A stretch of 64,000 nt of DNA from Gautieria morchelliformis (GCA_015179125.1 WHVA01000034.1:186001-250000), one strand, 5' to 3'. Positions 22,867-33,201 are shown, counted from the stretch's first letter. Notes: generated by a model not told the origin, from the letters alone. Numbers and translations: made by a program.

Positions 22867-25065
22867 TTAAGCAGAACACAGCCCAACTAGCTGGTTCAGG
22901 TGGAGGACCTTGTGCCGGGGGAGCCCTTTCATGAACATATCCACCGCCATGTCTGCGGTGGGTACATAGTCGATAGTGAGTAGCTTCTCCTGGACCGAAT
23001 GATATATGAAATGATACCAAATATTGATATGCTTTGTATGAGGGTGATATTCATCGTTTTTTGTGATGGAAATGGCGGAGATGTTGTTGAGATGTATGGT
23101 GATGGGCTTCTTGAGGGGGCGCGCGATCTCAGCGAGGAACATCCTTATCCACAGCGCCTCCTTCGCCACGTGTGTCGCTGCGAGATACTCGGCATCTATG
23201 GTCGATAGTTCAGCGCCAGGAGACCGCACCACCTCCCATCATGAAGACATAGCCAGATATCAAGTGCCGGTGTTCTTGGGATGCCCAATCCGTGTCTGAG
23301 AATGCCTCAAGTCCCTTTCCCATTCCTCCAATGGCAAGACTCACGTCTTTCGTCCCTTTGAGGTAACGGAAGACTCGTTTGACCGCCTCCCAGTGTGGTC
23401 TTCTGGGATTTTGCATAAACTGCGAGAGGAATGATATGGCAAAAGTGATATCTGGGCAGGTGCCAAGCGCTGCATACATGAAGGAGCTGATGGCTTCCCT
23501 GTAAGGTATGCCGCACATACCTTCGAACTGGAGTGGGGTGGACGGGGATTGTGACAGAGAAAGCTTGTGGTGAGGGTCAAGTGGGGTTTCGAGTGGGTTA
23601 GCATCCTGTAAGTTGAATCTCTCGAGTATTTTCTGGATATAGGCTCGCTGCACAGCGAGATCATATGTAACTTGCAATCTCTCTTTACTTCTATCCCCAG
23701 TAGCCAGTGCAAGTCCCCAAGATCCTTGATATTGAGTATGGTGCGCAGTTCATCCTTGAACCTGCGGATCACACCCCTGGAGTTCCCGGCCATGGTAAGA
23801 TCATTGACATCTACAGTGACGATGGGGGTGTCTTGCCCAATATATCTGTAGAATACAGTGTGCTTGAACTCACATCGTGTAAACCTGAATTTAAACATGA
23901 TCCTGCAGAACATGTCATACCACTCTCTGTCTGATTGCTTCAGGCCATAAATTGCATGGTTGAGGGGGCAAACATGGCGCTCCTTGCCAGGAGTCTCCTA
24001 CCCTTTTGCCTGACACATGGAAACTACCTCGGTGATCGGGGCGTTGAGATATGTGTCGTCAATATCCATCTGTTCAAGCTCCCAGTCGTTTCTGATGGCA
24101 ATAGTGGCGATGATGTGGATGGCGGAAAGTTTAGCGGTAGGGGAGAATGTCTTGTTGTAGTCTATCCCTTCTGCTTGTGAAAAGCCTTGCAGGACGAGCC
24201 TTGTTTTGCGATTCACAACTTTGCCGCTGGTGTCATGTTTGTAGTGGAATACCAGTTTGCTGCCCACTATGCTCACGCCTCCTGGGGGTTCCACAAGGTC
24301 CCAGGTCCTTAGCTCAGTGTGCTGGTTCAGTTCATGCTTTATGGACATGTCCCACACTGGCCAGTCTTCGCATGAGCGCACATCACTCAGACTAACTGGG
24401 TCATTTCCCATGCTCTGGGTAGCCGCTGCCATCGAAAGTTCGAGAGGGTGACACGTCACTCCCTCAGCTTCCACATTGACCTCCCCCAGCTCCTCCAGGA
24501 CCACTAGGGCCATGTTCCTGGTGGGGATGGGCAGACCCTTGGGGTACATAGGGGCATTTGTGCGGCTGGTGCTGTTGCCTGCACTGTCGGTGATGTCCTG
24601 CATGTAGGCAGAGGGTTTTCGCACCCTATGTCCCCTACCTTGGGGCTGGTCCTCTGGAGGATCTGGCGCCTCGAACCCTTCAAGAGGATCAACTCACGGC
24701 GCAGGAGGATCGACATGCGGTGCAGATAGGGGCAGAAGTGTGGGTAGTTGGTCGTGTTGAGTGGCACCTTGACTGTTCTGGGTGGCTAGCTCCCCCTCAG
24801 TCTGTGTGTCACTCGGGATGATCAGGATGGGTTCATCAAACATAGTGTTGCGCTTGACGGTTATGCGACGTTTTCCGGGCCAGTAAACTCTGTGTCCCTT
24901 GCTGTCATCACTATATCCAACCCACCTGCCTTTGTCCGCCTTGGCTTCCAGCTTGCCATGATCTTCTTTAAGAGTAGTCTCCATAACTCGAGGACAGAAG
25001 CCTCCCATCCCAACATGTACCATATTTTGGAAGTGGGGGCACCCAGTGGATTGTTGCTTGATTGC
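22867..25065 (-). pseudogene. Ty1/copia pol remnant: integrase C-terminus, RT, RNase H
   Basis: In minus-strand order: an integrase C-terminal block (KGRWVGYSDDSKGHRVYWPGKRRITVKRN), RT part 1 (24624-23998: DWPVWDMSIKHELNQH...KTRLVLQGFSQAEGIDYNKTFSPTAKL, QMDIDDTYLNAP), RT part 2 (GLKQ...VTVDVNDLTMAG), GDLHWLLGIEVKRD, and RNase H (LSTIDAEYLAATHVAKEALW; TADMAVDMFMKGLP). At least four frame breaks occur (near 24660, 24010, 23700 and 23230). The RT catalytic YVDD position reads DVND and the RNase H Asp of DNxSA reads NN; both fit G-to-A decay. It abuts, in reverse orientation, a copia gag/protease piece at about 25065. Confidence 0.85.
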
Positions 25066-25159
25066 CCATCCAGATCTTAAAACTATGCGAAAGGGGGAAG
25101 AGAATGAGAGAAGGAAAAGTGCACCTCAAACAGTGGAAAGCAGGCAAAACGGAGCAGTA

Positions 25160-26433
25160 TGTCATGACATGTTTATTTCCCATACTCAGATGCCCTGTTT
25201 TCCCATTTCTCACTCCACCTCCGTGTTTGTTCTGATCGCCCTCGCCGTGTTCGGCAACCGATCCTCACTGTTCGCACCATTTACCATAGCCACGCCGTCA
25301 AAAGCATGATCAACTTCTTTGGACTGACTTGGCAGTCATCGCTGAGCCTATCACCTCCTCTGCTTAAACCCTCTTTCGATGATGTTCCTATGATCGGATT
25401 GTCATGACATGTATATTTCCTACACCTTGTTACCCCCATTTCCCCTTTTGCCACTTCTCTTCCGTGTTCACTCGGCTTCGCCCTCCACCTCGACCACTCC
25501 TGCCCTATGTCATCTCCGTTGGCCCTTCCTCACATTTCGCTGAACAGCCACTCGCTGCTCGCATCATTCGCCAGCAGGCACACCATCAAATCACGATCAA
25601 TATCCCTACCTGGCATGATGGCTCGTCAGTAGCTCCATCAGCTTCTCAGTCCAACCCCCTTTTGGTGTTCATGTGAGCAGGGTGCACTCGTGGGATGTCC
25701 TACCCGTAGGTCATGTGGGATCAACCCAGTAGGTGAAGAACCCGTGCAGGGCGGTGTATATGCGGGCCCCAAGACATGATTTCATACATAGGTGCCTTCG
25801 CCACCTTTACTCTCCGTCGTTTCATGTTCGTACTCTTCTCTCACTCTATTGTATGTTTATTCCATCTACTTAGTATCATTACTGCGCACCCCTATCCAAC
25901 CCTGACTCACGACGGCCTCTTTCCCATTCGCTGATACATTACGAGCATTCGATATAAGTAGTTTACATTTGCATGTATATTCCCCAGTTCAATTATCGTA
26001 CGTCGCCCATCTTGTGCAAACTTGACCTTGCTGTGATCATCATCTTAAGCCTTCTCTTGGAGATCTCTATCTTCAACCAGCAGAGGACTTAGGCATCACT
26101 GGTGAGTTCTCATACTTCATCTTCGTTACCTTAGCCTTCGAACTATTTTCTGTGCTGTTGGCGAAGGGCTCCGAAGGAGCACCTTCGCCGGCGAAGGGAT
26201 TGTTGCTACTTAGACAGCCCTTCCGTGACACCTTGCACGTTGTATCGTCAAGTGCCACGGGCCATTTCGCTACAACTGTAGATAGGGTGAGCCCCGTTCA
26301 GGCAACCCTCCTATCTTGTGAACATTCATTGGTTCACGTATTCGCCGAACGGCATACTTATTTGCACAAGTCATTCAGGCATTCGCTTTGTTCACTAATA
26401 CACAATATTAACGCCTAAAAACCAATCTTGACA
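25160..26433 (+). mobile_element. Solo LTR of family L (1,274 bp) with CAGTA duplication
   Basis: Runs TGTCATGACATG ... CCAATCTTGACA. Identical 5-mers flank it (CAGTA, 25155-25159 and 26434-26438). A second TGTCATGACATG at 25401 starts a partial internal repeat of about 245 bp, as in the other full copies. It contains a TATA-like GATATAAGTAG near 25950, a GGTGAGTTC donor-like site at 26101 and two hairpins at 26167-26197. Removing it restores a continuous copia frame, so it is younger than that element. Confidence 0.9.
26167..26197 (+). promoter_or_regulatory. Twin hairpins in the L LTR leader
   Basis: GGCTCCGAAGGAGC (stem GCTCC/GGAGC, loop GAA) is followed by the perfect palindrome CCTTCGCCGGCGAAGG. 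Counterparts occur at about 37326-37353, 40436-40462 and 49138-49168, partly eroded. Being downstream of the TATA-like box, they would lie in the transcript leader; a role as RNA structure or as a protein-binding site is inference. Confidence 0.5.
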
Positions 26434-26934
26434 CAGTACAGGAACTTGCCGGAAATGTGAGTCTGCACTCCTCATCCCCACATTCCTCCAATAGTGATGC
26501 TGATCTATGCTGGAACACAGACACAGGAGCCACTATCCATGTGACCCCACATCATCTGGCTTTGAAACTACAAACCCTATCATGTGCCCATCCACCTCAC
26601 AACCAATGAGATTGTGTACTCAGCTGGAAGGGGCAGGTCTTATTTACTCCCATTATAAATGGAAAGCCAGCACAAGATATCATCTTGTCACAAGTCTTAC
26701 ATGTACCCATGCTCCAAAATAATCTACTTGTGGTCCTTCGCCTTACCACACATCATGGTTTTGTCCTCAATATTGTAAAAAATCACATTTCCTTCATGAA
26801 AGATGTAAATCTGCATTTTTGTGCCACAGTACAAAGTGGAATGGGCTTCCTTACTGGGGACATGATTCCAATCTCAGAGTTCACCCTAATGACCTCACTG
26901 CTAGCTGTGGACCGATTGTTATTACACAAACAAC

Positions 26935-27343
26935 TGTAAGGGCAACCCTAGCTGGTTGTGGGGCTCACACTACCACACAACTGACAAGGGGAAATCCGAA
27001 GTATATATAAATGAACTGAGTATACAAGAGAGGGGATTCTCACCTGACAAGGGGAAATCCGAAGAGAAAAGTCTAAGGACCCCCAATGTGAGCAAGCCCG
27101 TATTATACTACGCTCTGCAGCCAGGGACAACACTCAGCACTTGCCATCAACCCTGCATCCCCCTGACCTCCCTGACCCTTGATCGACCCTTGATGCCACC
27201 TACTACATGAGCCACTTGACTTACAACACTGTTCCAAGAGCGGAAGTTGGAAATTGAAGCAGAACTGGAAGTGGAGTCAAAAATGGACTTGGAACTTGGC
27301 ATGGTGTTGGAACTGGAAAACAGGGTGTTCCCTGACAATGACT
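26935..27343 (-). pseudogene. Chromovirus C, copy 2: LTR (26935-27132) and polyprotein tail
   Basis: The LTR matches 4079-4276 in sequence and length (198 bp) with the same pair of GGGGAAATCC repeats. The adjoining minus-strand frame (27338-27147) repeats the Ser-rich tail of the chromodomain protein (SGNTLFSSSNTMPSS, VVGGIKGRSRVREVRGMQG). No chromodomain remains. On its left it breaks copia protease; on its right it meets ORF3 of gypsy M without a visible target-site duplication. Confidence 0.7.
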
Positions 27344-27351
27344 AGCACACA

Positions 27352-29150
27352 TCAGATTGGCATGTTTGGAGAAGCTCCTAGCAACCGTATGGTTGGGTGA
27401 GGTGGCACTACCTCACCACTGGTGGAGGCTTCCGCTTGGTTGGCGAGGCTGGTGTCCTCGCAGAGCATGGCCTTGACGGCCAGGTCATCGGCCTGGGGAG
27501 GAGGCCAGAAGCATGCCAGCTCTTGATTGAGATGAGCATGAGTAAGTGGTCGTGGCACCACGGCCCTCACGTGGCTGGTCTCGAGGACCTTTTGTTGGCC
27601 CTCCCGTGCAGCGGCACTGAATGCCGCACCGGTGAGGCTGCGTTGAACATAATGTTCAATGCGTGCCACTCGTTCGTGAGTGACGCCGGTGTAGTGGGCC
27701 AGCCATCGTGCGATCTCGGCAAGCGGGATGTCAGAGCCAGCTTGGCCTCCCACGGGATATGGACCCGTGATGGATAACCGCAGGCTGGTGCTCTGCGGTG
27801 TCAGGCATTCCCTGGCATCGACGAAGCTCGACCATTGATCGGTCAAGCTGAACAAGGCGAAGAGTCTCGACTTGAGAGGTGATGCAACCCCCTTAACTCG
27901 GGGTGCGAGGGCCTTCAACCACATCCAGATGTCCATGTCATCTATGTTGAAGGATCCATCTGCATTGTCACGGATGGCAGAAGGGATTCCTTCGGGGTTG
28001 TGTATCCAACCCCTTAGGATGGCAGCGATGTCATGCCGGGTATCCTTATCACGAGACAATCCCATTTGGGATTGCGAGTGTGCTGCTTGCACTCGATGCA
28101 CTTGAACATGCCGATCATCTCGCGTGTGCGCAAGAATTGCGGCATGTCTTTTGTGTGCGCTAGGAGCTCAACAAAGCGTGGGTTGTTGAGTGGGAAGACG
28201 TTGTACCATTGAGTACGACGCTGCTGTGCCTTTCCTACTGGCCATGGTAGGAGGCCCATCTCGGAGATCGGCAGGTCTCCGAGTGGTATGATCACTCCCT
28301 CCCCCGGGTAAGGATGGTGAACTGTCTCCACCGGTGGCAGCAGGACCACGTGAGGGCCGATGTACTGGGCCTCAACCAATGCTACCTGCCATTGTAGGGC
28401 AGGGTCATTGATTGTGTGTGACGGTGACACCGCCAGGTATGTGCTGATCACGCTTTCCCTCGCAATGGCCAGACCATTGACCGTGTTGGGGGTGCTGCGC
28501 AATTTCTTGCACTTCTTCTTTGGCTGCTCAGCTATATGCTGAGCCCTGTCCGGATTGTACGTCTTCCAGACGGAGGAGTCAGACTCCCATCCGTCTAGGA
28601 TGTTGTACATAGCGTTGGATGGTGCACTCCGCCCCTCTGTTGATGTCGGGGTGGGCGCCGATATTCGGGAGGCCAGTCCTGAGGCTGCGCGTGCTGGCAA
28701 GGGTGCTGTCACATGAGGTGATGAGGGCTCGGCCACTGGGTCTGTGGCCGGGTCATGGTGCGGCCTTTTTGAGGCAGCATGTGTGAGTTGGAGCAAATTC
28801 AGCTGCTCCTCGAGCTCTTTTACTTTGGCGCACTCAGGTTCGAGCGCGTCGTCACGGTCTTTGACCATGTGTTCCAAGTCCTTGACCTCCTTTTTGAGGT
28901 CATGGATGTCCCGCAGGGGCTCCACTCACGCATCATGCACGATGCCCCTCGGGAGCCATCCCCAGGCCATATCGACAGCATCGCCAATGTCCTCATCCCA
29001 CAGTTTCACCTTGCAGGTGCCTGTCGTGGCCCATAAGTGCATGGCGTAAGTCGCGCAGGTGTCGCAGTCGTCCAGGTGGAGGATTGCCAGAGCATCTTCC
29101 CATCCTACGATCATCCAGTTTTCTTGGTCTACTGGAGCTCATAGGATGTT
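27352..29150 (-). pseudogene. ORF3 of gypsy M: conserved protein of unknown function after the chromodomain
   Basis: The reading runs 29114-28928 (WEDALAILHLDDCDTCATYAMHLW...KLWDEDIGDAVDMAWGWL), a TGA at 28926-28928 most simply from CGA, then 28925-28014 in the same frame, and after a frameshift near 28050 the frame 28101-27352. Layout: a small Cys/Trp-rich N-terminal region, a coiled-coil heptad-like stretch (DLKKEVKDLEHMVKDRDDALEPECAKVKELEEQLNLL), a Pro/Ser linker, a globular core (YNPDRAQHI ... PLGDLPISEMGLLPWPVGKAQQRR), a CxxC pair (FKCIECKQ) and a helical C-terminal part (WMWLKALAPR, FALFSLTDQW, IARWLAHYTGVTHERVARIEHYVQ). Total length is about 600 residues. I do not recognise the family; it has no visible signal peptide or membrane segment, so a classical env role is not supported. 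A homologue occurs at 5.8-8.5 kb, also next to an M LTR. Confidence 0.7.
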
Positions 29151-29350
29151 GGTGACCCCTTGTCTTGGGGCCGTTGCTTGTGTCGCGGATGTTGACCGAT
29201 CAACATCTATCCCATCTTTGGGGAGCATCATCTTCATGGGGAGATGATGGTGGTTGGTTCCAAGAAGTGATGCGCCTTCAGAAAGATCCAAGGCGAAAAT
29301 TTAACCATGCCGAGGCCGGCACGTCACGTGGTGTGCACGTGACAGACGCG

Positions 29351-29590
29351 TTAGAGGTGGCATGGCTTGCCCAGCCCCCAGAGCTCTAGATAGCTATCTA
29401 GAGCTTCAAGATTCTTGCACGATGACATAGGCTCCTATCTAGAGCTTCAAGATTCTTGCACGATGACATAGGCTCCCATGTCACATCGCCTAGGGTCCAG
29501 CGGACCTGGAACTCCAGGTCCGTTGAGTTTATCCATCAATGTGCGATAATCTCGTCGATGAGCCACTCCTCGTCGTCATTCGCTCCGAAG
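29351..29590 (-). pseudogene. Chromodomain at the end of gypsy M pol, broken by a 41-bp tandem duplication
   Basis: The minus strand reads EEWLIDEIIAH, then DLEFQVRWTLGDVTWEPMSSCKNLEALD, the layout of a fungal chromovirus chromodomain. A 41-bp segment is duplicated in tandem (29394-29434 and 29435-29475), which shifts the frame; skipping one copy gives YLELWGLGKPCHL and a stop at 29351-29353. A stop also lies after EIIAH. Chromodomains bind modified histone H3 and guide integration. Confidence 0.65.
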
Positions 29591-29639
29591 TCATAAATGA
29601 CTCCACCTCACGACAAGGGAACAATTCATCGTTGTTAGC

Positions 29640-29900
29640 CTTGTATCATCGTACGAGGCTTGAATGGAAGACTGTACGTTTTCGTTAGGTGTGGCGCACT
29701 TTCGGTAGGTGCGACTTCCGAGGGTCAGCATGCTTTCAATAGGCGTGGCTTTCAATGAAACTTGAGCTTTCGGTAGGCGTGGCGCACTTTCGGTAGGTGC
29801 AACTTCCAGGTCGGTTTAACATGCTTTCAATAGGTGTGTCTTTTGATGACTAAGCACTCTTTGATTAGGTACGACTTGGTAGGCGGTTGTCAATGTTGAT
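29640..29900. repeat. Imperfect tandem repeats in the integrase-chromodomain linker
   Basis: Units such as GCTTTCGGTAGGCGTGGCGCACTTTCGGTAGGTGCGACTTCC and CATGCTTTCAATAGGYGTG alternate four to five times. They fall between the integrase C-terminal domain and the chromodomain of gypsy M, in a region expected to be a flexible linker. Confidence 0.55.
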
Positions 29901-29946
29901 TTTGGCCTCGATGGGGCAAGGTGTCGTGCGGTTGTGTTAGAAAAGC

Positions 29947-30019
29947 AGATAGCAACTCAACGATGCACAACAGCAAACAGCAGGTTGTAACCCGCTGTTG
30001 TGCATCGTCGAGTTGCTAT
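29947..30019. repeat. Inverted repeat, arms of 27 bp
   Basis: The left arm 29947-29973 (GATAGCAACTCAACGATGCA...) is the reverse complement of 29993-30019 with one mismatch, with a 19-bp spacer. Weaker pairing (AGAAAA with TTTTCT) extends outward. It lies just after the integrase C-terminal frame of gypsy M, so part of the pol end has been copied in inverted orientation. Confidence 0.7.
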
Positions 30020-30039
30020 CAAGTGCATCGCTGGTTTTC

Positions 30040-31204
30040 TAACAAAGCCCGGTGATATACAACGGCTTTTCAGCTTGTCGGGAAGCTCAAGGGTTACCGT
30101 CAAGGCGTCGTTATGCGCCTCGATGACGCAGTATGGTCCGATGTACCGCAGGATGAGTTTTCTGGCTCTTCCTTTCGGTAGAGTCAGGTTTTGGGTCGAG
30201 AGGTAGACGTGGTCGTTGGCCGCGTACCTGGAGCTCGCTGTACGTTCTTGTTTGCATGAAACGTTTGCGTCACTCGATGCTCAATGATTGCATCGTGTGC
30301 CGCCATCATGTTCCATCTGGCCTGATGTGTGAACCGGGCTACCCCCTTAAACGGGGTGTCTGCGGCTATGGGGAGATCCATCTGCGGCATATAGCCGTGA
30401 TTCAGCTCAAAGGGGGCGAACCCTGTGGTTGCGCTGATGTTGCTGTTGAGGGCGACCTCAACCATTGGGAATTTCAATGCCCAATCCTTCTGATCGTCTC
30501 TGATGACCGCGCGTAATATCTGCCCGATCGAGCGGTTTGCCTGCTCAGTGGCTCCATCCGTTTGGTGATGGAAGGCAGTCGACATGAAGAGCTTAGTCCC
30601 CATGAGTCGCTGTAGTTCACGCAAGAATATCAACATGAACTTCGAGTCTCTACCTGAGACGATGGAGTCAGGGACTCCATGGAGTCAAACGATTTCTTTC
30701 AGAAACAGCCAGGCTACTAGTACCCTTAGCTGACACGCTCGTCATGGTTGGGACGAGGTGGACGTGCAATGTTAGTTGGTCGACGACTACCATCAGGTAG
30801 TCACAGTCGTTAGATTTGGGCAGGGGCCCCATGAAGTTGATGCCAATCGACTGCCACAGCCTATCCGGAATGGGTAGGCTGTGTAGTAAGCCTTTGGGCC
30901 GTTGTGGCCTGGTTTTCATCATCTAGCACTTCACGCATGATGTGCAGAATGACTCAATGTCCGGGCTCATGCCTGGCCACCAATATGACCTTTGAATGTA
31001 GTTCAATGTCTTCAGATGGCCGTAGTGACTGACTATCTGGTGTGCTCGATCAATGATTATTTCAATCAGCATCCTTCCCCCCTGAGGAACAGATCGGGGG
31101 ACAGCGATGACGTCTTGTTTGAGCTGATTCTTTGTCCAAATCAGCCCGTCCTGGATTCCGAATCTCGGGTGCATATCCGAGTGCTCCATGATCTTTGAGA
31201 ACAT
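30040..31204 (-). pseudogene. Gypsy M integrase
   Basis: Frames at 31204-30923, 30922-30668 and 30636-30184 give, in order, the HHCC zinc-binding part (RAHQIVSHYGHL ... YWWPGMSPDIESFCTSCVKC), the first catalytic Asp (YLMVVVDQL), the second block, which reads SGRDSKF instead of the usual SDRDSKF, the Glu block (HHQTDGATEQANRSIG), and then a C-terminal domain (DHVYLSTQNLTLPKGRARKLILRYIGPY). The Asp-to-Gly change removes the second catalytic residue (near 30645). A TAG at 30920-30922 most simply derives from CAG, and there are frameshifts near 30680, 30640 and 30190. The enzyme would insert cDNA into the genome if intact. Confidence 0.85.
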
Positions 31205-33201
31205 GGTGTCCCTATGGTATGCATCTCATAAGACCTTGGACAGGTCTACACCTTGTTCAATGCTCCGGCGCAGGAGCGCGCCATTGTTACCTGCAGCAAT
31301 GACTCTGACATCATCGTCATCATCCTCGCGTGATGCGGCGCCTTTCATGGGCTTTTGTGAGCCCTCATTTAATGCAGCAGATTCCATTATCTGCGCCTCT
31401 GTCTTCTCTGCAAGGTGGTTAGACCGTCTCGTTGCTGCTGTTCACAGCTCGATATACCGGTCGGTGGGCAGTGGTTCACCTTCCAGGTCTAAACGCGCAT
31501 CTGCATTTACAAAGACATGGTCCGGGTGATTGTCATCACTCATGTCACTCTCATAGTAGTGCGACAGGCAGTCTGCTACCTTGTTCTCTACACCGTCAAC
31601 ATGTACGGTGTTGAAGTTGAAACGGGACAGGAACTCCCACCATCTGACCTGGTGGTCAGATAGGCTCTTCTGGGTCTCGAAGTATTCAAGTCCCTTCTGG
31701 TCTGTGACAAGGGTGAACCTTCATCCCAGTAGTTTATCCTCCCATTTCATGAGAGCCTCAAGCACGGCAATTGTCTCGTGCTCGTGAGTCCGGTAGTGTT
31801 GCTGAGCAACACTGAACTTCTTTGACAAGAAGCCGGCTGGCCGACAGGTTTTCTTTTGGATTAAGATGTTAATTAGTGCCTTTCAACGAATAGAATATAT
31901 TGCTCAGTGACTGGAGCCACTGTGTTCGCCCCTCTTCTATGTGCTGACTAAGCCTTTCGAGGCGCGTCCAGCACTGATGAATGAGAGTCATGTGACCGTG
32001 TCGACAGAAGAATGGTGTCGATCCAAGGGATAACCAAATCAAAAGCGTTCGCTTTTAAGGTAGTATAGAGTAAACAGTGATAGTAGACCCTCAACGAAGA
32101 TTTGGAATAAACTATCAAGATCTGAGCTCTGTATCTATCAAACAAGACTACAGGAATTTCAGGAGGCAGAAATAATCGATTCTGGGTGATTTCGTTCATA
32201 CATTCGTACTAGCTATTTATACTATATTAGTAGTAACTACCAGTACTCAAGATATTGGACAGATGGGTCGAAAAGCTGTTTGTAACTAAGGGGTGACTAA
32301 TTTATAGTCATAAAGTCATGGGGTGATGGGGATGGTGTTAGGATTGTCTGGGCTTTGGAATAGAGATCTGTACCTAGTATACAAAGCCCCTGTCCACATG
32401 ATGTTAAGATAGTAGTCAGTCAGACATGTCATGGGGTTCAAATAAAAAAATGGAGCTGAGTTTACCCTGCCCAGCATATATGCTGGGCTTGGAGATGGGG
32501 CCACTGTCTCTGTGCCCTTTCTGTGGGGCAGCTAATTGAGTATGTGTACTGCGGATGACATTCTCAGGTCGCTCCACAGCACCCTATATTCCTGTGCAGT
32601 CTATTGTCCTCTGCGGTGTTTGGTGCCCGCACCCATCGGTGCCTACGACCTGGCGCCTGTCGACATCATGGCCGATGCCATCACTCGATAGGCGCGCCGT
32701 CCCTGATCGACCGCACGTGGTCGATGCCCGAACTCCTGTACATTACCCGATCTATGGGTAATATAGCATGTCGTAAATTCATATGATCGTCGTCTGTGCC
32801 GACGTCTATCATAAATGTCATTTCTGTTTCTTTTTGATCTTTTTCTTTTTCTTTCTTTATTAGTTTCTTTTATATATAAATGATTTGAAATGGGATAGTT
32901 GCGTTTATCACAACATTTTCCAGTCGGGGCCTTGGCAGTAGACGGCACTGACGCTGGCCTTTGACACGTCGGTGATCACCCAGATTGGCTCTGGGCACCG
33001 TGCGTCTATTGGATGCAGGATCGGGGCCTTACAGGCCAACACCTTAATACTTTGCCAGCATTTGTCTAGTAGTGGGGTCCATTCGAATGGATGGTTGTTA
33101 CGCGCGCAGCCCGATAACGGTGTCGTGTATGCGCTAACTGTTATTGGATGAGGAAGGACAGTTTCAATCAGGACAATCTCACTTCTCATTTCTGTTATCA
33201 C
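31190..33201 (-). pseudogene. Gypsy M RNase H and linker, split by a 1,062-bp insertion
   Basis: The segment 33201-32921 reads NNHPFEWTPLLDKCWQSIK..PILHPIDARCPEPIWVITDVSKASVSAVYCQGPDW, the start of the RNase H (TDVSK carries the first catalytic Asp). After skipping 31854-32915 plus one TTTTC it continues K-TCRPAGFLSKKFSVAQQHYRTHEHETIAVLEALMKWEDKLL, then TLVTDQKGLEYF and VRWWEFLSRFNF. Continuity across the insertion is exact. Stops occur near 31720 and 31440. Confidence 0.8.
31854..32915. mobile_element. 1,062-bp insertion in gypsy M flanked by TTTTC
   Basis: Removing this block and one of the two TTTTC copies (31849-31853, 32916-32920) restores the RNase H frame. On the minus strand it begins TGTTGTGATAAACGC and ends AATCCAAAA; the second end lacks a CA, so it is not a clean LTR. 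It has no clear coding region. It may be a solo LTR with a mutated end or another non-autonomous insert. The left part near 31960-32200 has a weak minus frame (83 codons) I do not recognise. Confidence 0.6.

Larger units (their letters stand above)
25066..26934 (+). pseudogene. Ty1/copia gag end and protease, split by an L LTR
   Basis: Plus-strand codons from 25085 (MRKGEENERRKSAPQTVESRQNGAV) join exactly, after removing 25160-26433 and one CAGTA, to QELAGN...SDADLCWNTDTGATIHVTPHH...LSQVLHVPMLQNNLLVVLRLTTHHGFVLNIVKNHISF...NLHFCATVQSG. This is a copia retropepsin with an intact DTGAT active site (near 26520). A TAG/TGA-type break occurs after HPPHNQ (near 26610), where the frame shifts. The frame is cut at 26934 by the LTR of chromovirus C. 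It is a 5' part of a copia element on the opposite strand from the pol remnant at its left, so the two are separate insertions or an inverted rearrangement. Confidence 0.75.

Noticed and set aside
22139-23020. Long GC-rich open frame (293 codons, minus) and several others in the same place
   Set aside because: They span the hAT-like MITE and its flank; all frames are open because of GC-rich repeats, and no domain is visible.
31948-32199. 83-codon minus frame in the 1.06-kb insertion
   Set aside because: No similarity to transposases or retroelement proteins; composition is ordinary.
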